Below are positions 1-8,345 of a stretch of DNA of 11,354 bases, piece by piece. The stretch lies in contig JADJMS010000042.1 in NCBI GenBank assembly GCA_016709495.1, positions 1 through 11,354 on the forward strand, given 5' to 3'. The first letter of the stretch is position 1, and every line of letters starts with the position of its first letter. Below the pieces are notes generated by a model, which was given only the letters and a program-made list of their open reading frames with translations, was not told the DNA's origin and ran no database searches. This stretch comes from Candidatus Dechloromonas phosphorivorans (GTDB taxonomy: Bacteria; Pseudomonadota; Gammaproteobacteria; Burkholderiales; Rhodocyclaceae). Position numbers and translations under genes: made by a program.

Positions 1-1630
1 AATTGAGTGCCCCCAAACCAAATTGAATTGGTCGGTCGGTTGCCAGCGCAGTTGATAGTCAATTCCGGCAAGCAAGGCGCTACCGCCATTCCGCAGATCA
101 AACGCCCCGGAATCAGGTGAAAACTCAAGACCAGGTGGCAGGGAGTAACGTTGCTGAACGATCAAATCAGCTATCCGTTCCTGAAACAGACGTACATCAG
201 CATTTAGTCTCCAGCCGGCCAAGAACCCAGGTAAGTTAACTCAGTAGCCGCCACACGTTCAGGTTTCAACCTCCCGTGAAAGATAGCGGATATCAATGGT
301 CTGACCAAGATACGTGAAACGCCAGTCTGATCGTTGCTCAAACAAAGACGGCAATCTGAATGCAGTAGAGAAACCAACCCCGAGCGTATGGAATGGATTG
401 AGTTTCCAATTTATTGCCAAGCGTGGAGCCACGTGGGTTCCTCCGATTGAATCTTGCTCAACCAACCCGCCGCCATTGAGCGTGATTCGCTCAGCAGGCC
501 GATACTCAAGATTCAAATAAGCGCGGCTGCCACCAGTTTTCTGAATTTCATTTGAATTAAACAGTTGCTGGGCCTGAACACTTTCATTCCGATACTCTAG
601 CCCCCACACTGCACGCAAATCATCGTAAATACGAAACAGATGTTGATACTCAAATTGATTTCGCTCGGCTCGTCGCCCATAGTCGACGGTAATTGTTTTT
701 GCAGTAACCGGAATGAAATACCGATCTTCTCCGCTATCGACTGTTCCCGACCAGGAAAATGAGAACTCATGCGTTGGTGATAAAATTCTGCGCCAACGTA
801 GCAGTCCGTAAGACGATGAAACATCCTCAAAACGCTCAGGATCAGCAACGCGGCTGGCAGTTCCCAGCCCGACGCGATTAACGTTTCCACCGAGAGAAAA
901 TGGCGTCATCGCTATCATTTATTCTCACGTCCCCCCGCAGACTAGCGTAGCGGCGAGATGACGTGATCGTATAGATGAAGCAAGCCATAATCAGACAGCT
1001 GCCCACCGGAAATAACCCATTCCAGGGCCCATCGCCCCCGCACGCACTTGCCAGTCATCAATACCGCCCTGACCACGAGCATGAGTTCTCCCAGCGCACC
1101 TTGGCTCTGAGCTGCGGTACGGGTAATGATATTTGCCACGCCAAGAAATGAATTTGCGCCATAGCTGGCAGAATTCGAACCGCGTAACCCTCTACACGTT
1201 CAATATCATCGAGACTGATTGGAATATTATTCCAGTCCACCACCAAAAAGATATGGCGCATAGAGCGAACGCCCGTCGAGCATGACTTGCATTCGCTGAG
1301 AAATAGCGCCAGACAAACCTTGATATGCCACTACTGCCTGGCCACCTCGCGAAAACCCAACGACAAATCCGGGAACCAGACGAAATAATTCAGCAACCTG
1401 CCTTGCACCTGATGCGCGGATCATTTCTCTTGTAATGACCGTCACTATGCCTGGCGCGTCTTCTGGAGACTGCGGCAAGCGTGATGCGGAATAAACTGTC
1501 GGGATATCCTAAAAAACTCTTTGCTCAGACAACAATTCAGGCTCACCGGCAATGGCTGATCCCTGCATGAAGAAGGGGGCATCAACGCGAAAAGCACACC
1601 GCCTGGACAAATTACGGAAAAACCATTCAC
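1..1630 (-). CDS. TonB-dependent outer-membrane receptor, frameshifted, C-terminus beyond left edge
   Basis: An outer-membrane gated channel that would import a ligand using TonB energy; the substrate cannot be read. The chosen start is GTG at 1630. A signal peptide follows if one C is restored near 1575-1579, ending at SAIA/GEP. The plug domain follows: DIPTVYSASR, then EDAPGIVTVITREMIRASGA (about 1490-1410), a VMLDGRSLYAP segment near 1285, DDIERVE near 1200 and RGSNSASYGANSFLGVANII near 1185-1130, which is the classic end of a plug domain. Barrel strands follow from 1120 to the left edge, including FRLPSLFEQRSDWRF near 330 and QRYSLPPGLEFSPDSGAFDL near 140. Frame changes fall near 1578, 1240, 1190, 1080-960 and 215-250, and an in-frame TAG sits at 1509-1511. 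The gene is transcribed divergently from the response regulator. The family call is secure; whether the gene is intact is not. Confidence 0.88.
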
Positions 1631-1969
1631 CAATTGAGAAAATCCCGAAAAATAAGACAAAGATAAGTTATTACCTCAAATGCTGGTCGTGCCAGCACAG
1701 CAGCAACCGAGGCGATTTCACTTCTTGCACCAAATGACGGTATCGAAAACCAAGCTTCTTCTCGGTTCGATGCCCTTACTGCAAACTCACTGCTGATCAT
1801 GGCAGAAGAATCATAATGCAAGTCAGTTCAAGGTTTGAGATAATCAAGCATGAATCGTAAATGTTGCACTCTTCGAATATGATCAAGTTATTGGCCATTG
1901 AGGCCTTACGAGAAGTGGAAGATATCTGTGCTTCTTTTCAACCGCCACTATGTCAATGTATCTACCCAC
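1631..1969. other. Divergent intergenic region between receptor and response regulator
   Basis: This stretch should hold the promoters of the leftward receptor gene and the rightward regulator gene. A leftward open frame at 1627-1821 has no recognisable motif, no clear ribosome binding site and poorly conserved-looking composition, so I do not call it a gene. For the receptor, TTGAGG and TTATTT spaced by about 18 bases lie just upstream on the minus strand and could form a weak sigma-70 promoter; this is a guess. The small dyad at 1681-1697 is listed separately. I see no recognisable riboswitch. Confidence 0.5.
1681..1697. promoter_or_regulatory. Small dyad TGCTGG-N5-CCAGCA, possible operator or hairpin
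   Basis: Perfect six-base arms, TGCTGG and CCAGCA, flank a five-base loop about 50 bases upstream of the receptor start. A regulator binding site is possible, and the divergent NarL-type regulator is the obvious candidate. It could equally be a weak hairpin in the receptor leader or chance. No second copy was noticed in the intergenic region. Confidence 0.25.
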
Positions 1970-2653
1970 ATGAAAATTCTTGCGGCAGATGACCACGCAC
2001 TGATTCGAGAAGGGCTGCGTGCCATTCTCAAAGGATTTAGCGAGGAGGTGGATCTCCTGGAAGCTTGGGATGGTGCTTCAGTAGAAAAACAACTCGCCAC
2101 AAATTCGGGGATCGAATTGTTGTTGCTTGATGTGCATCTTCCTGATTGTGATGGAATGGATCTGTTGTCTTCATTAGTCATTCGCTACCCGACCTTACCA
2201 ATCGTCATGATCTCGGCGGAATACGACAGTGACATAGTCTCTTCTGCGATAAATCGTGGTGCTGCTGGATTTTTGCCAAAACGTCGCTGAACCAGATACT
2301 TGTCTCCGCACTTCAGCTAGTTTTGTCTGGCGGAATATATATACCACCCGAAATTCTTCGAAAAACTCCTATTTCCCCACAGCCCTCTGTGATGCAGCAG
2401 CAGTCGACTGCTCGTAAAGATTTTATCTCGGTAACAACGCCAGGCAGCCTCGGACTTACGGAAAGACAGATAGAAGTTTTCAAGCGCCTGATGGAAGCCA
2501 AATCCAACAAGCAGATTTGTCGGGAGCTTGATCTTGCGGAAGCCACAGTCAAGGTTCATGTACGAGCAATTCTTCGCGCCCTCGGTGCCAACTCTCGCAC
2601 TGAAGCTGGTTGCGGCAACCCGGCTCAACCTACTCGTTGATGGAGCAAAGTGA
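1970..2653 (+). CDS. NarL/FixJ-family response regulator (REC + LuxR-type HTH), two frameshifts
   Basis: A two-component response regulator that would be phosphorylated by an unseen kinase and then bind DNA. The start at ATG 1970 gives MKILAADDHALIREGLRAIL, the usual REC beginning; an open frame extends upstream to 1898, but family alignment favours 1970. The receiver domain shows the acidic pair D7/D8, phospho-acceptor D54 in LLLLDVHLPD, S82 in the switch position and K104 in GFLPK. The frame then shifts at 2278-2281, where restoring one A in the AAAA run gives PKTSLNQIL. The HTH follows: LTERQIEVFKRLMEAKSNKQ, then a recognition helix in AEATVKVHVRAILRALGA. A second shift near 2611 restores VAATRLNLLVDGAK and a stop at 2651-2653. 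Corrected length is about 228 residues, normal for the family. No Shine-Dalgarno is obvious. It converges with the M10 protease gene. Confidence 0.92.
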
Positions 2654-2736
2654 TGATGCCTTCGATTGCCGGAACGCCCGCTTATCAAGCGACCTGACAT
2701 TACACTTTGATTGCGCAGAAGATCTGGTTTGCGCTC

Positions 2737-3198
2737 TTAAAGAATATAACCTAGGTCGATCATGTTGCCCGTTGTCGCAAAGGCAGTGCGGCCTTCATTC
2801 GCCCCATAGATTACAAAATGCGCAATCGCACCGTTACTGCGGCTACCGAGAAAATCGGTGACATGCGCATCAACATAGGTTGTAACATCCGGATTGTCTG
2901 TCAAATACCGGTTGCCATCAAAAGCATCAAACAAGCCCCGCCGAACGACCCTCCCATACTCCATAGAGATTGTAGTGCCGGAAGAGCGTCAAATCATCAA
3001 GCCCCAGATTACCCAGATCCGACCATTTGGCACGATAGTAAGCAGCATCAAACCAGCTGTTGGGTTGTTCACCCTGCGCCGCGCCAATTGAGAAATAATC
3101 GCTGACCGACTGTTCCGCAGAACCAGACCCGAGTCTTCATTGGCCAAAAGGTAATAAACCGGGTCAAACAGAAAACGGTCGGTTTGGCCGTAAGCCGG
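2737..3198 (-). repeat. C-terminal triple-repeat module of the M10-like protease
   Basis: Three degenerate units of roughly 45-50 residues run to the stop codon. Unit 1 runs from DRFLFDPVYYLLANED to YFSIGAAQGEQPNSWF. Unit 2 runs from FDAAYYRAKWSDL to HYNLYGVWEGRS. Unit 3 runs from FDGNRYLTDNPDV to AHFVIYGANEGR. Each follows the pattern FDxxxYLxxNxD ... HFxxxGxxEGR, common at the ends of secreted calcium-binding proteins. The tail ends MIDLGYIL, an acidic residue followed by hydrophobic residues, which recalls type I secretion signals. The paralogous copy is at 5242-5725. Confidence 0.8.
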
Positions 3199-5205
3199 CG
3201 TGACAGTGAGTGCAGGCCTGAGCAGTGACAGCGTCTGGTTCTGAAAAGCCAGCAGTTCAATACCTGTTAGGTTGATTGTGATCGATACCAGCATGTACGA
3301 TCCACGAGGAAGCATTCTTTTCAACTGAAAAACTGCTTCGCAGCCCACTGAAACTAACCAAGTCCACACCCGCGCCGCCATCAATAATGTCGCTGCCTGC
3401 GGCATCTGAAATCGAATCCGCCCCAGCCGTCCCGGACACCAGAGCTGCTCGCTTGAGAACCACATTATCCAACCCACCGATCTCCGGATCGTTACTGTAT
3501 TCACCGCGAATATACAGGGCCAGGACTGCGCTCAATGCCTGGCTAAATTGCGCCGGAGTGGCCAATGCCCCGGACGTTTTGTCCCGCCATTCGTTGTACT
3601 CGAGCGGGACGTCGAAATGGGTCCAATTCGTTCCCGGATTGCTGGTCAAATCGTGCACCAGGCGCAAGCCACCTCCTTGCAGAATGATATCGTCGGCGTT
3701 GAACTGATTGAGGTTGCTCGATTGACGCATGTCGAAGCTTATCCGTTCGCCGTCAGCCAGCGACTGGTCACCGAGAAAAGCCAACGGCGCACGCCAATAC
3801 CAGTTTCCGGATGTCAGCGCATCAGACGCCGAAACATAGCCTGCAGGATTTCCCCGCTACCAGTCTGGGTCGGCGCTACCGCAATGCCTTGCATCGCCGG
3901 CCACCGTCCAGCCATCCGCAGTGCTGGAAAACTCGCTACGGACCTCCTTAGCGGCAGTCTGCCCGCCGCTCGCCGAAACCGTCAGGTTGACGGTCCCTTC
4001 TGCGGTCGACGTGCCGTCAGAAGCCAAATATCCAAAGCTGTCGTTGCCGGTAAAGCTCGCATTCGGCACATAGACGAAGCTGCCATCGCTTTGCAGACTG
4101 ACCCAGCCATGCGCCGGATCGGAACGAAACATGGCGCTCAGGGTATTGCCATCGACATCGCTGTCGTTGGCCAGCACCTTGCCAGCCAATGCCTGACCCG
4201 CCGCGCCGCTCAACGCTCATCGACGACGGTCAGCGGACGGTCATTCACCGCAGCAATGGTGAGACTAACCGTTGCTTCGGTCGTCAGCACCCCGTCCGAT
4301 GCGGCATAAACAAAACTGTCGGCGCCGTTGTAATTGGCGGCTGGCGTGTATGAGAAACTACCATTGCTCTGAGCGTCAAGGCCCATGCGCCACCGTCGAG
4401 CGCACGGCGGTAATCGAGTTGCCATCGGGATCGCTGTCATTGCTCAGCACATTGTCCACCGCCTGAGCATCCTCAAGCAGGCTGAAAGAATCGGCCTGGG
4501 CTGTCGGAGCATGATTGCTGCTGTTTGGCGACAAGGTTGGTCCATGCACCGAATTGATCCCATAATTCGCCGCCAGACCGTCGCCGCCATAAATCCACTG
4601 CAGTGCCAATAAATCGTAGGACTGATAGGTCGTCTTGTTATTCCCGGTCCACGTATAGGACATGACCGTATGGTCGGTATTGTCCTCGGCTGCCGGCAGC
4701 GGTGGAAGGGATGGGCCAACCCCAGGGCATGGCCGACTTCGTGCACCTGGAAACCCGAACTGCCAGCAGTCGGATTGCCATTTTCCAAATTGAACTCGAC
4801 GTTATCCAAATAGATGTAGGCCCCAGCCTGGTAGGCAGTCACGGTTCCATTACTCCAAATAGGTATAGAATACGTCGAAGCGCAGAGGCCAAGAAGTTGT
4901 GGCGCCGGCAATGTCGCGGCAGGAAAAATGAAAATCCGCGGCACTGCCCGACGCTGTCTCGGCGAAATTGATTCCAGTCAACGATTGCACGCTGGTCAAT
5001 ATCGAGCGCGCCGCTGCCTGCTGCGCCGCGTTGTAGGCGCTGAGACCGGAAACACCGGACTCCGTGGCGCCAGAAATATCGAAGGTGTAATACAGCGTAT
5101 TTCGGTACGGCAGAATGTAATTCCAGTTCACTCACCATTAAGCAAAGCGTTTACCCGGTAATCCCCCGAATACTGTACGGATCGAATTTCAGTAACAGTG
5201 GCCAC
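2737..5205 (-). CDS. Secreted multidomain zinc metalloprotease, serralysin/M10-like, with cadherin-like, laminin-B-like, RTX and C-terminal repeat domains; frameshifted
   Basis: A predicted secreted endopeptidase of about 823 residues. The start is GTG at 5205, chosen because GGAG lies at 5211-5214 and the frame reads MATVTEIRSVQYSGDYRVNA; no signal peptide follows, as in type I secreted serralysins. After a shift near 5133 come NWNYILPYRNTLYYTFD and the catalytic domain. The zinc site HEVGHALGLAH is at 4743-4711 (about residue 154) and the Met-turn VMSYTW is near 4663. Two cadherin-like (Big_9-type) domains follow, with NVLSNDSDPDGN and VLANDSDVDGN. A laminin-B-like domain spans about 3850-3440 (SGNWYWRAPLAFLGDQSL, IRGEYSNDPEIGGLDNV). 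A short RTX patch is near 3430-3360 (GGAGVDLVSFSG), and the repeat module at 3198-2737 ends the protein. It lies 36 bases downstream of the M8 gene, so it is probably cotranscribed. Several single-base frame changes occur, for example after AHPF and near 2975. Confidence 0.9.
3960..4530 (-). repeat. Two tandem cadherin-like (Big_9-type) domains in the M10-like protease
   Basis: Two Ig-like units of about 90-95 residues follow each other. Unit 1 contains NVLSNDSDPDGNSITAVRST, then GSFSYTPAANYNGADSFVYA. Unit 2 contains VLANDSDVDGNTL, then GSFVYVPNASFTGNDSFGYL. The ND(S)DxDGN and GSFxYxPxxxxxGxDSFxY signatures are typical of calcium-binding extracellular cadherin-like domains, which usually act as spacers or adhesive modules. 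Frame changes occur inside and between the units, near 4380 and 4210. Confidence 0.85.
4711..4743 (-). other. Zinc-binding active site HEVGHALGLAH of the M10-like protease
   Basis: The full metzincin motif HExxHxxGxxH is intact within one reading frame, so all three zinc-ligand histidines and the catalytic glutamate are present. The Met-turn methionine lies about 27 residues further on (4661-4663), in a different frame in the sequence as given. The frame breaks only after the following PF. Confidence 0.95.
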
Positions 5206-5241
5206 ATTGTCTCCATTGATTCATGCTTGTTCTACCGTAGA

Positions 5242-5725
5242 TCAAGCGGCAAAGAGGTCGACCGTGTAATTCAGGTCAATCCCGTGGCCCGCGCTATCGT
5301 ATGAAGCACGACCTTCGTTGGCCCCGTAGATCAGAAAATGGGCTAGCGCCCCATTGCTGCGGCTACCCAAGAAATCCCCCAGGTGGCCATCGACATAGTT
5401 CGCCACATCCGGGTTGTCCTGCAAATAACGCGCACCGTCGAACTGATCGAACAGCGCACCGGGCGAACGCCCCTCCCAAACCCCGGGTACAGATTGAAAT
5501 GTCGGAACAAGGTCGCATCGTCCAGATTCAGCGCCCGTCAGGTCGGCCCACTCTGGTCTTGTAGTAACTTCCGCTGAACCAGGAATTCGGCGCATACTCC
5601 TTGGCCGCCCCTACTTCCATGTAGTTACCCGCCGCCGCCGCGGTACTGATCGTTGCCGCCAAATCGGCATGCGACAGCAGGTAAAACACCTCGTCGAACA
5701 TGAAACGATCGTTCACCCCGTAGCC
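5242..5725 (-). repeat. C-terminal triple-repeat module of the M8-like protease
   Basis: This copy is paralogous to 2737-3198. Unit 1 is NDRFMFDEVFYLLSHADL to GAAKEYAPNSWF. Unit 2 is FSGSYYKTR to GVWEGRSPG with a damaged middle. Unit 3 is LFDQFDGARYLQDNPDV to HFLIYGANEGR. In the last 52 residues of the repeat region, hand alignment gives 39 identities with the M10 copy, far more than the unrelated upstream domains. The protein ends TVDLFAA, an acidic residue followed by hydrophobic residues. Confidence 0.82.
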
Positions 5726-8345
5726 CGGCGTGCCGCTATCCGGCAGGTTGGCCAGCGACAAGACCGCATCGGCGAAGTGCAAGGTCTCGATCTGTTGACG
5801 CCGTCACGCGGCGCCGGTCGGGTCCATGTGATCCGCCAGTGATCGTTCCCCAGTTCCTGAACCCGCACCCCGTGTGCGCTACCCGTCCAGATTCCTGTAT
5901 CGTTGCCGCTGCCGCCGAGTAGCACATCGTCGCCTTGCCCGCCCTGCAGGCGGTCCGCCGCCGGCATCGACAAAAATCGCCGCCGCCGCCCAAGTTGACC
6001 GCATCCCCCAGATCGCCAAGGGTAAACCAGTCGGCATCGGCCAACAAAAAAGCCCACAGCCGATCCAGGCGCAAGGTGCTGCCCGACACATCAAAGCTGG
6101 AATTGCCCAGCGCCCCCTGGAAATTCAGATCGGCCGTCCCCCCGTTACCCAAGCCCAGCGACACACTGCTTAATTGCTGGATCTGGCCGCTCGCCGAAAA
6201 TGTTCCCAATAGCTTGATCGCTAACGGCGCCTGCTTGTCGCCCGGCACAAAGGAAAGGGAAAGCGCATCGCTCGCTCGATGAGTAACGGTTGCGGTCAAC
6301 GCGGAAAAACTGTCGAAAATCGCATCCGCCGGTAAATTCAATCGCCATGGGTAATCCACAAGGCAAAGACATCTGCTGCCGAATAATTCACCGCATACCC
6401 AGATCCTGCAGGACAGCGATCGTGAGGCTGCTCAAAGGCATCGGCGGGGCGGACTCCGCAGCCAGTCATCACCCGGTATTGAAAATCGACTCTTCCCAGC
6501 GAACCGCGCGCCGGCGCCACCATCGTTTTCCAGAGGCACGCTGCTCGCCGCGGCGCCGGTGCTCAACTGCCTGTATTGCTGCACGGCATGAGTTCCAACA
6601 AAAGCCCCGTTCGAGGTCAGGCCGCGTATCTGGAACATTGACTCGGAGATCCCAGCACATGCCCCATCTCGTGCAGGATCACGCTGCCCAGCGTCCCGGC
6701 GCGCCATCGCGGCGGTCGGCGACATCGAACTGCATGATGCCGCGATATGGCAGACCGCCGTTCCCGGTCGAACGCAAACCCGGCCTACCCGGCCTGCCCC
6801 AAAATGCTGCCGGCACCGTCGATCGACACCACACTGGCCTCGATTAACAAATCATCGATACGGCCAAAGCGGCTATCCTGCATATCTGGAAGATCGCCGG
6901 TAATCACCTGCGCCCAACGCTGTGCAGCCGCATCAAAATAGCTGCGATACTGGGCATCGCCTTCATACCGGACATCGATCGAATAGGCGCTACCGGCCGG
7001 CGTCACTGTGCTGGCGGCGAGTTGGTAAGTTCCAGTGCCGTTGGCATAATCACGGGCCAGCACATAGTACGTTCCGCTCATCGGCGCCTTGTAGGTCAGC
7101 ATCGCGTTACGCCCGCCGCCGCTGTCGTCATCGGCGAGCAGGAATTGCCATTGGCATCGTGCAGGGACAGGTAGGGGTCTGGCAGGCCTGCTGGTCATCC
7201 GGATTTCATAGGTCTGGCCGGCCTGCAGGGTCACGGCAACCGCATCACGATCGCCGACCGCTTCGATCCGGCCGCTGAGCGTGCCTCCAACGTTCAAGCG
7301 GCCGCTCGACGCCGTCGTATCGGAATAATCATCAATATTCGTCACGCCGGACGACAAACGGTAGCAGGCGCCGGTGCCGTTCGCATAATCCCTTTGCCGC
7401 CAGATAATACGTCCCAGACGCCGTTGGCTGGAACAAAATGCGGGAATTCACCCCACCGGCGCCGTCATCATCCCTCGCCACCAGCGTGCCCCGCGCCATT
7501 GAACAAGGCCAGATAGGGGTCAGCCAGCCCGCTGCTGGTCAGGTCGAACACATAACCCTGGCCGGCAGTCAGTGCGACGGCCAGCCAGTCCTCGTCCCCG
7601 CCACCTCGATCCGGCCATCGACCGCCTGGCCGATGGGGAGTGCAGACGTTGTCCGGGCATCATCGGCAAAATCGTCGGGCACCGCCAGCGCCACCGCCAA
7701 GGCATAGTTGCCGGCACCCCGATCGTAGTCCCGCACCCCGAGATAAAACCGTCCGCCCTGCGTCACCGTGAAATCGAGGCGCGAATTCAGGCTGCCGCCG
7801 CCATCGTCGTCCGACAACTGAGCCACCCGTCGCTGCCATACAAGGTCAGAGGATCGGCCAGTCCGGTGCTGTCCAAACGGACCTGGACCGACTGGCCGGT
7901 TTGCAGGTCGAGTGCCAGCCAGTTCCGATCCCCGGCCGACTCGATGCGGCCGTTGAGGATCTGGCGGAGCAATCGCCCCAAGGTATCGACACTGCCGGCG
8001 TAATCGTCCGCCAGAGCCGCTGTGATGCGATAGGCGCCGACCCCTGAAGCATAATCCCCAGCGGCTAGGAAAAAATTTCCGGAGACCGTCGGCGTATAAA
8101 CGAGACGCGAATTCCTGTGCCGCCGCTATCGTCGTTACTTGTCAGAATCACCCCCACTGGCGTTGTACAGACCGGACATAGGGATCGTTCAGGCCCAGCG
8201 AATTTAAGGAGAAGGCATAAGCCTGCCCACCAGTCAACGTAACGGCAAACCAGTCACGATCGCCAGCCGTCTCGATCGAGCCGCTGGATTGCCCCCATTG
8301 CAACCCGGCCACGCGTGCCGGTGTTTGCTGATAGTCGTCCGCCAT
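5242..8345 (-). CDS. Leishmanolysin-like (M8) secreted metallopeptidase with four N-terminal PPC-like domains, RTX and C-terminal repeats; frameshifted
   Basis: A predicted secreted zinc peptidase of about 1035 residues. ATG 8345 is chosen because AAGGA lies at 8355-8359 and the frame opens MADDYQQTPARVAG with no signal peptide. Four PPC-like beta-sandwich domains fill roughly residues 10-445. The catalytic domain starts with RYEGDAQYRSYFDAAAQRWA (near 6980), IDDLLIEASVVSIDGAGSIL, then HEMGHVLG (6673-6650). LTSNGAFVGTHAVQQYRQLS, VPLENDGGAG, WEESIFNT, VMTG and LSSLTIAVLQDLGY follow in shifting frames; this order matches bacterial M8 relatives. A segment of unknown type (about 6340-6000) precedes an RTX patch near 5975-5890 (LQGGQGDDVLLGGSGNDTG) and the repeat module 5725-5242, ending TVDLFAA. 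Frame changes include the G run after HVLG. The third zinc-ligand histidine is not readable (see findings). It is the first gene of a probable two-gene operon. Confidence 0.88.
6650..6673 (-). other. Zinc-binding motif HEMGHVLG of the M8-like peptidase
   Basis: The HExxHxxG core gives two histidine ligands and the catalytic glutamate. The third ligand of M8 enzymes comes after a long insertion rather than immediately, which agrees with the absence of a nearby GxxH. Immediately after this motif the frame shifts: one extra G in the GGG run would give HVLGISESMFQIRG. Confidence 0.9.
7010..8330 (-). repeat. Four tandem PPC-like (bacterial pre-peptidase C-terminal type) domains
   Basis: Each unit of about 110-120 residues begins with a motif such as SIETAGDRDWFAVTL, GRIESAGDRNWLALDL, GRIEVAG or GRIEAVGDRDAVAVTL. 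Each continues through an LADP-type turn and DDDxGGGxNSxL, and closes with YYxxxxDYxxGxGxYxL, for example GRFYLGVRDYDRGAGNYALA and YYVLARDYANGTGTYQLAAS. At the DNA level the string for YANGTG recurs near 7040 and 7375, consistent with recent internal duplication. In this family such domains are usually C-terminal to a peptidase; here they precede it. Confidence 0.85.

Noticed and set aside
1627..1821. Minus-strand open frame of 64 codons upstream of the receptor
   Set aside because: No ribosome binding site, no recognisable motif, and it overlaps the likely receptor leader and start; more likely a chance frame in a regulatory region.
2679..2691. Hairpin CGCTT-ATC-AAGCG between the convergent regulator and M10 protease genes, as a terminator
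   Set aside because: Only five base pairs with a three-base loop and no T-run on either side; too weak to call.
3548..4309. Long plus-strand open frame of 253 codons opposite the M10-like protease
   Set aside because: It is antisense to well-recognised cadherin-like and laminin-B-like coding sequence, is rich in Arg and Ala as expected of a shadow frame, and has no family signature.
6290..6847. Plus-strand open frame of 185 codons opposite the M8 catalytic domain
   Set aside because: Antisense shadow: the minus strand carries HEMGH and the conserved M8 motifs over the same bases.
7010..8330. CRISPR-like or satellite array suggested by recurring motifs
   Set aside because: The recurrence is at the protein level, with units of about 110-120 residues and strongly diverged DNA; these are tandem PPC domains.
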